From positions 1 to 64,000 of the forward strand of contig NZ_CP157199.1 in the NCBI RefSeq assembly GCF_039954625.1: 64,000 nt of DNA, read 5' to 3'. Each line of letters starts with the position of its first letter. Within the stretch, counting starts at the first letter, position 1. The DNA is from Pontimicrobium sp. SW4. Lineage in GTDB: Bacteria; Bacteroidota; Bacteroidia; Flavobacteriales; Flavobacteriaceae. The notes under the pieces are model-generated. The model did no database searches. It was not told the origin of the DNA and saw only the letters and a list, made by a program, of their open reading frames with translations. The position numbers and the translations under genes are program-made. This document shows positions 18,056-26,456 of the stretch, one piece after another.

Positions 18056-19012
18056 TTAAAAACTTATCTCATCTAACTTTTCAAATACAGTAATCACAGC
18101 AGTTACAGCTTTTGCGTAAAATTCTGGTTGGATGTTTTCAAAATCGTCGGTTGGTTTGTGGTAGTCTTTATGGTCTTCTACACCAAAATATAAAAATGGA
18201 ATTTCTTCTCTGTGAAATGGACCATGATCGGAAGAGAATATCCAACTTTGTTTACCATCTAATCCATCATGACCTACCGAAAGTTTGAAATTTTCAGGTA
18301 ATTTCAAGCCTTCAATAGCTGGTTGCAGTTGTTTATATAAATTAGTTCCAACCACATACAGTTCGTTATTATCGTTACGACCAACCATGTCTAAATTAAT
18401 ATTCATGGCAATTTGTTCTTTGGGTAATGTATTGGTTTTCACAAAGTGACTAGCTCCTTGTAATCCCATTTCTTCAGCATCAAATGCTGCAATCACCACA
18501 GAATGTTTTGGTGGGTTATTTTTAAAATATTCAGCCATGGCAATTATAGCACTGGTTCCAGAAGCATCATCATCAGCACCATTAAAAACTTCACCATTAT
18601 TTATACCAATATGATCGTAATGAGCCGAAATCACAATATATTTCTCAGCATGTTCAGTGCCTTTAATAAGACCTAAAACATTAGCACCTTCGTAGGTTTT
18701 TTTATCACGACGACCTTCAAAACTAAACGGTTGCGTGTAGTCTTCTAATAAAGGCGCAATACCATATTTTTTAAATTGAGATACTACATATTCTCTTGCT
18801 ATTAATCCTCCTTTAGTACCAGTTTTTCTGCCTTCTAGAGAATCTAAGGATAAATATTTAACACGTTCTAAAAGCGCATCTGCGTCAAATAGGTCAATTG
18901 ATTTTTTGATTGTTTCAGTCGTTTCAACCTCTTGTGTTGTATTGTTTGTTTGACCTTTGCAAGAAAAGGTGAATAAGGTAATTAATGCTAGGGAGTAAAG
19001 TCTAAATTTCAT
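18056..19012 (-). CDS. M28 family metallopeptidase lipoprotein
   Basis: A 318-residue secreted zinc aminopeptidase. The start at 19012 gives MKFRLYSLALITLFTFSC, a lipoprotein signal with Cys18 next to KGQ; an in-frame ATG 24 nt upstream is less likely. Di-zinc ligands of the M28 fold are visible: His in ISAHYDHIG, Asp in FNGADDDASGTS, Glu-Glu in FDAEEMGLQGA, Asp in NLDMVGRND and His in DYHKPTDDF. It would trim peptides at the cell surface or periplasm. It lies 15 bp downstream of nothing but ends 15 bp before the MutS-like gene start, so the two may be co-transcribed. Confidence 0.9.
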   Translation of the reverse strand: MKFRLYSLALITLFTFSCKGQTNNTTQEVETTETIKKSIDLFDADALLERVKYLSLDSLEGRKTGTKGGLIAREYVVSQFKKYGIAPLLEDYTQPFSFEGRRDKKTYEGANVLGLIKGTEHAEKYIVISAHYDHIGINNGEVFNGADDDASGTSAIIAMAEYFKNNPPKHSVVIAAFDAEEMGLQGASHFVKTNTLPKEQIAMNINLDMVGRNDNNELYVVGTNLYKQLQPAIEGLKLPENFKLSVGHDGLDGKQSWIFSSDHGPFHREEIPFLYFGVEDHKDYHKPTDDFENIQPEFYAKAVTAVITVFEKLDEISF

Positions 19013-19179
19013 GTGTTTGCTTTTATTGTTTTTCAATGGTCACATGCAACATCCAAATTATCATCATCGGAGGATTAAAATTTTATTTATGGATGTTTCA
19101 TTTTTTGATTTATTAAAAAAATCAAAGCTAACAAAAAAAACCTAAGATTTAACTTTAAAATTATGGTAATATCATTTGG

Positions 19180-20874
19180 TTAGAAAGTCAATAATTCAAT
19201 ATTATGTTTTGTGTTTTTTAACTGAGGAATATTGGCTTCTCTAACAGGATAGTACTTTACGTCTATTTCTTTTCCATTTCTTACTATTGTAAATTTTGCT
19301 TCATGCTCTGTTGATCCAAAGTATATGCTCCTACTTCTTACCATATCACCTTGCCTTAGTCCAGCTTTATAAGCTTTAGACGCTATGCTAACAGATTTAA
19401 TACTTTTTTTATCTTCAGAAAACTCAAAACCTAAATCAAAAACGCTACAACTTGGGTCATATTCAAATTTAAAATCTGTAAATATAGTTTTAAGATCAAA
19501 GAGTTTTCCTTCTTCAATATGCTTATTAAAAAATGGTTTAATGTTATCATTTAAAAAGCCATTTGCCTTATTGACAAAATAATTATGAGTGATTTTTTGA
19601 TTAGAATACATAGCGTCTTCTTTTATAGCCAACATTAAATTATCAAGTGATTGTTTTCCTTGGGAATCCTTCTTGATTTTATGATCTAAATAGAATGCGA
19701 ATAAAGCACCTCGTCTGTACGGCAATTTTTCATAATCTCTACTTTGCCAAAAATTGTCATAATTTATATCGCTATTTGGAGACTCTTTTACAGGAGATGT
19801 ATACAACAACCTTATAATTTCATTTATCTTATTTATATAGTAGCTTTTGTCGAGGTCATAAATTTTAAATTTTGATATGTTTTTACTGGTGTAGTAATCT
19901 GTAAATCCTTCGCTAAACCAATATTGCTCTTCTTCATTATCGTTTTTAATTAAGTGTCCTAGCCAATTGTGTAGTAGTTCATGGTTAAACAAATAGACCA
20001 ATCCTTCCACTTGTAAATGTTCATTATTTGAAGCAGAACAATCAAAGGAATTTGTGAGTCCACTACCTTGAAAACTGCTTCCTTGCTCCTGGATAGTTGG
20101 TGTTAAGTTAACCGAAAAATACTGCTGGGAATGGTCATTCCAAAAATCACGTTGTGCAGTAATGGTCTTTTTAAGCATTTGAAGCATTGTAGAATCTTTG
20201 AATACTTTCCAACTACCTCGTGTTGAAAAAGCTACAGTATTGTTATTGATGTTTAATTGATATGTTCTATAATCGCCTCCAATAAAAACCGAATTGATAA
20301 ATTCGCTTTCAGTTATGTTTTTTAAATTTTGAATACGTTCATTAGTTCCGAAACTGTTTTGAAGTTTATAATTTTCAGGAAATTTTTCCCAATTTAATGT
20401 AGCGTCAAAAGTTGTTTCCTTATTGTTCGAATATTCTAAGGGAATCATAAAGAGGCTATGGGCAAATACATGAAAATAGGCAGGTTGAATAACTGGTCTG
20501 TAAATCATATTAGTTGTTAAATCACCTTCTGTATCTTGCTTAATGATATACTCAAAATTGACCGTCTTAATATTTTTTGGGTGTTTTATAGTAATCCAAC
20601 CACTATCTTTTACAACTATTACTTCTGAATCTATATTTAATGGTTTTATAGATTGAATGGTATTATGCAAATTTTCCTCTCCCCAAGAATCGTTAAAAAA
20701 AAGAAAAGTAGTTTCACCATCAAGTTCTGCATTGCTGGTTACATTTACTTTCAACATTGGTTTCCCTTCAATACTAATGGGTGATATATTATAGTCGATT
20801 TTATTATTCAGTTCTTTTTTGCATCCAAATATGAAAAATGCAACTGCTAAAAACAATAGTTTTGGAATTTTCAT
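19180..20874 (-). CDS. M61-like gluzincin aminopeptidase lipoprotein with PDZ-like end
   Basis: A 564-residue lipoprotein (signal ends FFIFGC). The zinc motif is HELLHNWLGH, with the downstream Glu in FSEGFTDYYTSKN, the HExxH-(n)-E arrangement of M1/M61 peptidases. The N-terminal ~200 residues are the beta-rich region of the M61 family. The C-terminus (about residues 480-545) resembles a PDZ domain (SVASKAYKAGLRQGDMVRS), as in glycyl aminopeptidases. It would cleave N-terminal residues of peptides outside the cytoplasm. It stands alone between the M28 gene and the sdhB terminator. Confidence 0.82.
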   Translation of the reverse strand: MKIPKLLFLAVAFFIFGCKKELNNKIDYNISPISIEGKPMLKVNVTSNAELDGETTFLFFNDSWGEENLHNTIQSIKPLNIDSEVIVVKDSGWITIKHPKNIKTVNFEYIIKQDTEGDLTTNMIYRPVIQPAYFHVFAHSLFMIPLEYSNNKETTFDATLNWEKFPENYKLQNSFGTNERIQNLKNITESEFINSVFIGGDYRTYQLNINNNTVAFSTRGSWKVFKDSTMLQMLKKTITAQRDFWNDHSQQYFSVNLTPTIQEQGSSFQGSGLTNSFDCSASNNEHLQVEGLVYLFNHELLHNWLGHLIKNDNEEEQYWFSEGFTDYYTSKNISKFKIYDLDKSYYINKINEIIRLLYTSPVKESPNSDINYDNFWQSRDYEKLPYRRGALFAFYLDHKIKKDSQGKQSLDNLMLAIKEDAMYSNQKITHNYFVNKANGFLNDNIKPFFNKHIEEGKLFDLKTIFTDFKFEYDPSCSVFDLGFEFSEDKKSIKSVSIASKAYKAGLRQGDMVRSRSIYFGSTEHEAKFTIVRNGKEIDVKYYPVREANIPQLKNTKHNIELLTF

Positions 20875-20930
20875 GTTTTTTTGATTGATTAGTTTTTTAA
20901 AGACGGTTTAAAATTGATAATGTTGCAAAA

Positions 20931-20960
20931 AAAATCCCAAACATTTCTGCTTAGGATTTT
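20931..20960 (-). terminator. sdh operon terminator
   Basis: The stem AAAATCC / GGATTTT with inner pairs and a loop reading GAAA on the minus strand is followed by eight T. It lies 20 bp after the sdhB stop codon. Confidence 0.8.
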
Positions 20961-20979
20961 CTATTAACTAAAAGTTTAA

Positions 20980-21723
20980 TTATTTCAAACTTGCCTTCAT
21001 AAGCTCTCTATTCATTCGAGCAATAGTATCCAATGAAATACCTTTAGGACATTCAACTTCACATGCTCCAGTATTGGTACAATTTCCAAAACCTTCAGCA
21101 TCCATTTGTGCTACCATATTTCTAACACGATCTGCAGCTTCTACTTGTCCTTGTGGTAATAAAGCATATTGACTTACTTTTGCACCTACAAACAACATTG
21201 CAGATGAATTTTTGCAAGTAGCTACACAAGCGCCACAACCAATACAAGTTGCAGCGTCCATAGCTTCGTCTGCAGCATGTTTAGAAATAGGAATAGCATT
21301 TGCGTCTTGTGTGTTTCCAGAAGTATTTACTGAAATATAACCACCAGCTTGTTGAATACGCTCAAAAGCCATTCTATCTACAACTAAATCTTTTATTACA
21401 GGGAAAGCTTTAGCTCTAAACGGTTCAATAGTAATAGTATCACCATCTTTAAACATACGCATATGTAATTGGCAAGTTGTAATACCTCTATCTGGGCCAT
21501 GTGCTTCACCGTTAATATACATAGAGCACATCCCACAAATACCTTCACGACAATCGTGATCGAAGGCTACAGGTTCATCACCAGAATTAACCAATTGTTC
21601 ATTTAAAACATCCATCATCTCTAAAAAAGACATGTGCTCTGAAATATCAGTGACTTTATAATCGACCATTTGACCCTTAGAAGAGGCATCTTTTTGTCTC
21701 CAAATTTTAAGTGTTAGATTCAT
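20980..21723 (-). CDS. sdhB: succinate dehydrogenase/fumarate reductase iron-sulfur subunit
   Basis: The 247-residue electron-transfer subunit of respiratory complex II. The [2Fe-2S] ligands are in CREGICGMC; the [4Fe-4S]/[3Fe-4S] ligands are in [13 protein letters not shown] and [15 protein letters not shown]. It passes electrons from the flavoprotein SdhA to the cytochrome b subunit and menaquinone. Length and motif order are those of the Bacteroidota/epsilon-type enzyme. In related genomes it directly follows sdhA; here a four-helix-bundle ORF with its inverted repeats separates the two by 426 bp. Confidence 0.97.
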   Translation of the reverse strand: MNLTLKIWRQKDASSKGQMVDYKVTDISEHMSFLEMMDVLNEQLVNSGDEPVAFDHDCREGICGMCSMYINGEAHGPDRGITTCQLHMRMFKDGDTITIEPFRAKAFPVIKDLVVDRMAFERIQQAGGYISVNTSGNTQDANAIPISKHAADEAMDAATCIGCGACVATCKNSSAMLFVGAKVSQYALLPQGQVEAADRVRNMVAQMDAEGFGNCTNTGACEVECPKGISLDTIARMNRELMKASLK

Positions 21724-21735
21724 TTTTATAGTTTA

Positions 21736-21760
21736 TTAGCCAAAAGACAATAGTCAAAAG
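21736..21760. repeat. left inverted repeat of the four-helix-bundle unit
   Basis: This 25-bp sequence, starting TTAGCCAAAAGACAATAG, matches 19 of 25 positions of the reverse complement of 22124-22148. It ends exactly one base before the stop codon of the enclosed ORF. Confidence 0.75.
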
Positions 21761-22123
21761 TTATTTTTCTATTGATTTTATAAAGGCGTTTAACATTTTA
21801 CTTTCTTCGGTAATTAAACCTTGAATTTTATTAAAACTTTCTGTTGCAATAAAATTTAACTCTTTTGCAATTATAATTTGAGTTTCTAATTCTAATAGAG
21901 AGCCTTTCGAATACTTTAAGAATTGTATATAATTCTTAGTGTAATTTCTTCCCCAACCTTCAGCTATATTAGAAGGGATAGATATTGATGAACGTTTAAT
22001 TTGACTCTGTAATCCAAATAACTCATCATTTGGAATTTCTTTACATATTAGATAAGTTTCTTTAACAATTTCAATTCCTTTTTGCCAAACAAGTAAATCT
22101 TTATATGTTTTAATTTTGTCCAT
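21761..22123 (-). CDS. four-helix-bundle protein (S23/IVP family)
   Basis: A 120-residue protein of the four-helix-bundle family (TIGR02436-type), first known from intervening sequences inside 23S rRNA genes and related to the Avd accessory protein of diversity-generating retroelements. Diagnostic segments are KDLLVWQKGIEIVKETYLIC, FGLQSQIKRSSISIPSNIAEG and FLKYSKGSLLELETQIIIA. The biochemical role is not known; basic faces suggest nucleic-acid binding. It is inserted between sdhA and sdhB and fits exactly between two imperfect 25-bp inverted repeats. Transcription would come from the sdhC promoter. No reverse transcriptase or variable repeat is visible nearby. Confidence 0.9.
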   Translation of the reverse strand: MDKIKTYKDLLVWQKGIEIVKETYLICKEIPNDELFGLQSQIKRSSISIPSNIAEGWGRNYTKNYIQFLKYSKGSLLELETQIIIAKELNFIATESFNKIQGLITEESKMLNAFIKSIEK

Positions 22124-22148
22124 CTATTGGCTATTGCCTAATGACTAA
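22124..22148. repeat. right inverted repeat of the four-helix-bundle unit
   Basis: This begins immediately next to the ORF start codon and reads, on the minus strand, TTAGTCATTAGGCAATAG and onward. It pairs with 21736-21760 at 19 of 25 positions. It ends one base before the sdhA stop codon (22150-22152). Confidence 0.75.
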
Positions 22149-22149
22149 A

Positions 22150-24165
22150 TTACTTATAACTACGTTGTTTTAGTTCAATATCTTTAAACTCTAATTCTTC
22201 TTTATGTAAAACTGCATCAGCAGGTTCTCCTTTATACTCCCAAGCAGATACAAACGCAAAATCTTTATCGTTACGTTTCGCTTCACCTTTTTGTTCCCCA
22301 TCTAATTCAACAGATTCTTCTCTAAAGTGTCCACCACAAGATTCGTTTCTTACTAAAGCATCTTTAGCAAATAACTCACCTAGCTCAAGAAAATCTGCAA
22401 CACGACCAGCTTTTTCTAATTCTGGATTCATCTCGTTAGCACTTCCAGGAACTTTTACGTCTTTCCAGAATTCTTCTCTAATAGCTTTAATTTCAGCCAT
22501 AGCCTCTTTTAACCCTTTTTCGTTACGAGCCATCCCAACTTTGTCCCACATTACTTTTCCAAGTCTTTTATGGAAGTGGTCAACAGATTTTGTTCCGTTG
22601 TTATTCATAAAGAAGTTAATTCTATCTGTTACTTCTTTTTCAGCATCCACAAATTCTTTTGTTTCTGTAGAAATAGGTCCTGTTCTAATATCATCAGACA
22701 AATAATCTCCAATAGTATAAGGTAGTACAAAATAACCATCAGCTAATCCTTGCATTAATGCTGAAGCACCAAGTCTGTTTGCCCCATGATCAGAGAAGTT
22801 GGCTTCACCAATACAATACAACCCATCAACAGTGGTCATTAAGTTGTAATCTACCCAAATGCCTCCCATAGTATAATGAGTCGCAGGATAAATCATCATT
22901 GGTGTTTTGTATGGATTCTCATCAACAATTTTCTCATACATTTGGAATAAGTTTCCGTATTTAGCTTCAACAATTGCCTGACCTAATTCGTATATTTTAG
23001 CATCGGTAGGGTTCTCAATGTGATTAAGTTTAGCTTGTTCTTTCCCATAACGCTCAATAGCTGATGCAAAATCTAAATACACAGCTTCTCCAGTGGCATT
23101 TACACCATAACCAGCATCACAACGTTCTTTAGCTGCTCTCGAAGCTACATCGCGTGGTACTAAATTACCGAAAGCTGGATAACGCCGCTCTAAGTAATAA
23201 TCTCTTTCATCTTCAGACAAATCGGTTGGTTTTTTACGACCTTCTCGAATTGCCATGACATCGTCCATATTTTTTGGGACCCAAATACGTCCATCATTAC
23301 GCAGTGATTCAGACATCAACGTTAGTTTAGACTGATAATCTCCTGAACGCGGAATACAGGTTGGGTGAATTTGTGTATAACAAGGGTTTGCAAAAAAAGC
23401 TCCTTTTTTATGGATTTTCCAAGCAGCTGTGGCATTACTTCCCATGGCATTGGTTGATAAAAAATACACATTTCCATAACCTCCAGATGCAATGACTACT
23501 GCATGTGCTGAATGACGTTCTATTTTTCCAGTAATTAAATCGCGTGCAATAATTCCACGAGCTTTTCCATCCACTTTTACAACGTCTAACATTTCGTGAC
23601 GGTTGTACATTTGAATTTTTCCACGAGCAATTTGTCTATTCATTGCCGAATAAGCCCCAAGCAATAATTGTTGCCCAGTTTGCCCTTTAGCGTAAAATGT
23701 TCTAGAAACTAAAACACCACCAAACGAACGGTTATCTAACAATCCACCATAATCACGTGCAAAAGGCACACCTTGCGCAACACATTGGTCAATTATGTTT
23801 GCTGATACTTCAGCTAAACGATATACATTGGCTTCACGTGAGCGATAATCGCCACCTTTTACAGTATCATAAAACAATCTATATGTTGAATCACCATCAC
23901 CTTGATAGTTTTTGGCTGCGTTAATTCCGCCTTGTGCAGCAATAGAGTGCGCACGTCTTGGAGAATCTTGATAGCAAAATGCCTTTACGTTATAGCCTAA
24001 TTCTGCTAATGTTGCAGCAGCAGAACCTCCAGCTAAACCAGTACCAACAACAATAATGTCTATATGACGCTTGTTAGCAGGATTTACTAAATCTATTTTA
24101 TCTTTATAAGTTGTCCACTTATCTTTAATTGGACCCTTAGGTACTTTTGAATTTAAAACACTCAT
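22150..24165 (-). CDS. sdhA: succinate dehydrogenase/fumarate reductase flavoprotein subunit
   Basis: The 671-residue catalytic subunit of complex II, which interconverts succinate and fumarate with covalently bound FAD. The dinucleotide-binding motif [19 protein letters not shown] is near residue 40, followed by the FAD-attachment region [24 protein letters not shown]. Active-site segments include [27 protein letters not shown] and [20 protein letters not shown]. The C-terminal domain (SCGGHFREE) is complete. It starts 12 bp after sdhC in the same operon. Confidence 0.97.
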   Translation of the reverse strand: MSVLNSKVPKGPIKDKWTTYKDKIDLVNPANKRHIDIIVVGTGLAGGSAAATLAELGYNVKAFCYQDSPRRAHSIAAQGGINAAKNYQGDGDSTYRLFYDTVKGGDYRSREANVYRLAEVSANIIDQCVAQGVPFARDYGGLLDNRSFGGVLVSRTFYAKGQTGQQLLLGAYSAMNRQIARGKIQMYNRHEMLDVVKVDGKARGIIARDLITGKIERHSAHAVVIASGGYGNVYFLSTNAMGSNATAAWKIHKKGAFFANPCYTQIHPTCIPRSGDYQSKLTLMSESLRNDGRIWVPKNMDDVMAIREGRKKPTDLSEDERDYYLERRYPAFGNLVPRDVASRAAKERCDAGYGVNATGEAVYLDFASAIERYGKEQAKLNHIENPTDAKIYELGQAIVEAKYGNLFQMYEKIVDENPYKTPMMIYPATHYTMGGIWVDYNLMTTVDGLYCIGEANFSDHGANRLGASALMQGLADGYFVLPYTIGDYLSDDIRTGPISTETKEFVDAEKEVTDRINFFMNNNGTKSVDHFHKRLGKVMWDKVGMARNEKGLKEAMAEIKAIREEFWKDVKVPGSANEMNPELEKAGRVADFLELGELFAKDALVRNESCGGHFREESVELDGEQKGEAKRNDKDFAFVSAWEYKGEPADAVLHKEELEFKDIELKQRSYK

Positions 24166-24177
24166 AGTTATAAAATG

Positions 24178-24858
24178 TTACAGGTGATTAAAATGATGCC
24201 AAACAGCAATGATTATAAATCCTAGTGGAATTACATACGCATATATTTTCCCAAAGGTTTGTAATGCTTTTTTACGTCCTGCAGTAGAACCCATTGATTG
24301 AAATGCCGAGGTGAACCCATGTAATAAGTGTAAAGCTAGAAATATAAAGGCTAACACATAAGCACCAACTCTGGCTGGGCTTAAAAATTTATGCTGTAGC
24401 TCATCAAAATATCTAAACTCTTGTGTTACAGCAATCATACCTGTCATGTCTCCTTCAAGATACTTTACTTTCATTTCTGGAAACCAAAAATCTATGAAGT
24501 GTAATACTAAAAAAGCCAAAATAACAAGCCCACTGTAAATCATGTTTCTACTAATCCAGGTAGAGTTAGCTGCACCATTATTTTTGGCATACTTTACGCC
24601 AATCGCTTTTCTGTTTTTTAGCTCTAAAATAAAGCCCATAACGAAATGAAAAATAACCCCAAAAATTAATACAGGCTGCAATGCCAATTGTATTAGAGGA
24701 TTGGTTCCCATAAAGTGTGAAAGCTGATTGAAAAGTTCAACACTAAAAAGTGAAGTGATGTTAACAGCTAAATGTATTATTAAGAAAAACATTAAGAAGA
24801 AAGCAGACAAAGCCATAGCTACTTTTCTTCCAATCGAAGATTTAAAAAATCCACTCAT
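24178..24858 (-). CDS. sdhC: succinate dehydrogenase cytochrome b subunit
   Basis: The 226-residue membrane anchor of complex II, of the five-helix cytochrome b558 type used with SdhA/SdhB in Bacteroidota. Transmembrane helices are evident near residues 12-35, 55-78, 100-122, 158-182 and 205-222. Candidate haem-ligand histidines are in FLIIHLAVN, IFHFVMGF, LVLHFIDFW and LALHLLHGF. It is the first gene of the sdhC-sdhA-(insert)-sdhB operon and has a good promoter 27-57 bp upstream. Confidence 0.95.
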   Translation of the reverse strand: MSGFFKSSIGRKVAMALSAFFLMFFLIIHLAVNITSLFSVELFNQLSHFMGTNPLIQLALQPVLIFGVIFHFVMGFILELKNRKAIGVKYAKNNGAANSTWISRNMIYSGLVILAFLVLHFIDFWFPEMKVKYLEGDMTGMIAVTQEFRYFDELQHKFLSPARVGAYVLAFIFLALHLLHGFTSAFQSMGSTAGRKKALQTFGKIYAYVIPLGFIIIAVWHHFNHL

Positions 24859-24884
24859 AATGTATTGTAGTTTATAAGTTGCTA

Positions 24885-24915
24885 CAAAAATACTTCAGGG
24901 CAAAGGTTCTAACAA
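24885..24915 (-). promoter_or_regulatory. sdh operon promoter (TTG-N20-TATTTTTG)
   Basis: On the minus strand TTG (24915-24913), a 20-bp spacer and TATTTTTG (24892-24885) match the Bacteroidota sigma factor consensus. The start codon of sdhC is 27 bp downstream. The TTG lies inside the terminator stem of the preceding gene. Confidence 0.7.
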
Positions 24916-24938
24916 AAACATTCGTCATGTTTTTGTTA
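24910..24938. terminator. bidirectional hairpin terminator
   Basis: A perfect 12-bp stem TAACAAAAACAT / ATGTTTTTGTTA with a 5-nt loop lies just after the stop of the barrel gene (24956), between it and sdhC. Confidence 0.7.
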
Positions 24939-24955
24939 TTTAGAATGGTTTTAAT

Positions 24956-26203
24956 TTAGAGATTAAATCTTGGGTTGACAATAGAGTTGTAAATCGACCC
25001 AAATGAATAATTAAAACCAATGTTAAATGAAAAATTATAACCAGATTCAAGCTGCTGTTGTTGTAATAATAATTCTTCTAATGAGACATCTCCTGCAGGT
25101 ATGTTAATTTGATTTCTAGTAATACTATAATTGCCTCCAACATTAAAATTAAAACCTTTGAATAGTCTTACATTTGTTCTAAAATTAAAGTTCAAAGCAT
25201 TTAGAGTTGAATCGTGTAAATATTGATCAAACGATATTCTGCCGTTAAGATCTCCCCATTCTTGTCTTATACTTCCACCAAACATGATAGAATGTTCCCA
25301 TAAATATTCAGCGTCTTTGGCATACACAGATCGTTCAATATAATCGTTATATCTTACACCATTACTATAATTAAGAATTAATTGTTTTTTTGCTGAATCT
25401 TCATATTTGAAAAAGTTATATTCTAATGCTGGTTTTAAATTCCAATATAAATCAAAATTGTTATATGTTGATGTGCCAATTCCACCAAAAGCACCATAAG
25501 ACCAGTGATCGTTAATGCTTAACACATCATTTATATCTAGTGATTTTCCACTATTTATTGAAACTATATCATTCCCATCATATGTAAATGTTGATTTCCG
25601 TTCGTTAAAACCAACACGCATAAAAAATTTGTTTTTTTCAGTTACACGTCTAGCAGATACATTGAAATTTAAGTTGCTTGAATTACTAGTTTCTTGGCCA
25701 TTAAACCAACCATTTGCACCAACTCTAAAAAACCAATAATTCCAAGGATCTTCTACTACAACTTTATTAAGTTCTCTTTCAATTTCTGGAGTCGGTGCAG
25801 ATACAGAAATACCATTTAATGTACCTTTTTCTATCCAAAACCGTACTAATCCTAATTTAATATATTCAAGAATGCGTTTTCTAACATCGTCTCCAGTCAT
25901 ATTGGAGTCAGTTGTAAATGATAATTTATAGTTTATAGATTCAAAATTATTTTTTCCAATAAAATCTACATCATAACGTCTACCTCCACTTCCTGTACCC
26001 TGTGCAAGGAAAAACAAATGCACATCACCTTGAGCTTGATCGCGAACAAATTGAACATTTCCTAAATTTTGTTTTAGAAAGTTATTATCACAAAACCTAC
26101 AATCTAAGTATATTTTTAAATCTTCATTTGCTGTTTCTTGTGAATTTGATTGAAAAGAAAAGGTTAAGCACATAGCGATTAGTGCTATTAAGGATTTTGA
26201 CAT
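24956..26203 (-). CDS. outer-membrane beta-barrel protein with Cys-containing N-terminal domain
   Basis: A 415-residue secreted protein; the start at 26203 (MSKSLIALIAMCLTFSFQSNSQ) gives a clean signal peptide, while an upstream in-frame ATG at 26257 does not. The N-terminal ~150 residues have a conserved look (LKIYLDCRFCDNNFLKQNLG, a CxxC, then FVRDQAQGDVHLFFL). From about residue 155 on the chain is made of alternating strands ending FNPRFNL-like, as in DUF481-type barrels. The function is not known. The CxxC next to a barrel suggests redox or metal sensitivity, which is only a guess. Confidence 0.72.
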   Translation of the reverse strand: MSKSLIALIAMCLTFSFQSNSQETANEDLKIYLDCRFCDNNFLKQNLGNVQFVRDQAQGDVHLFFLAQGTGSGGRRYDVDFIGKNNFESINYKLSFTTDSNMTGDDVRKRILEYIKLGLVRFWIEKGTLNGISVSAPTPEIERELNKVVVEDPWNYWFFRVGANGWFNGQETSNSSNLNFNVSARRVTEKNKFFMRVGFNERKSTFTYDGNDIVSINSGKSLDINDVLSINDHWSYGAFGGIGTSTYNNFDLYWNLKPALEYNFFKYEDSAKKQLILNYSNGVRYNDYIERSVYAKDAEYLWEHSIMFGGSIRQEWGDLNGRISFDQYLHDSTLNALNFNFRTNVRLFKGFNFNVGGNYSITRNQINIPAGDVSLEELLLQQQQLESGYNFSFNIGFNYSFGSIYNSIVNPRFNL

Positions 26204-26395
26204 TGATTGATGGTTTAAGTTAGCATAGTCAATTTTAGGACACAAATAGTATTCCAAAATAGAAATTTCAAGGTTTAATTATTTAATAGGTAAAACTAAC
26301 TTGATTTAAATGGAGGAGTGTTAATAAAGTGCAAAAGAAGTGTCAATCATTGTTAAAAAATGATAAAAAAGAAGAAATAATAAGATGTAAAACAA

Positions 26396-26435
26396 AAAGA
26401 GCTAGATTTCAATTTATTATTGCATCTAGCTCTTT
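26396..26435 (-). terminator. terminator of the Asp-box propeller gene
   Basis: A 12-bp perfect stem AAAGAGCTAGAT / ATCTAGCTCTTT with a 16-nt loop lies 22 bp after the stop codon. On the minus strand it is followed by TTG and a T-rich run. Confidence 0.75.
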
Positions 26436-26456
26436 GTTGATAATATTAAACAGGAA

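Noticed and set aside
21761..22123. Diversity-generating retroelement accessory gene (avd)
   Set aside because: The four-helix-bundle fold is related, but no reverse transcriptase, template repeat or variable target gene lies nearby.
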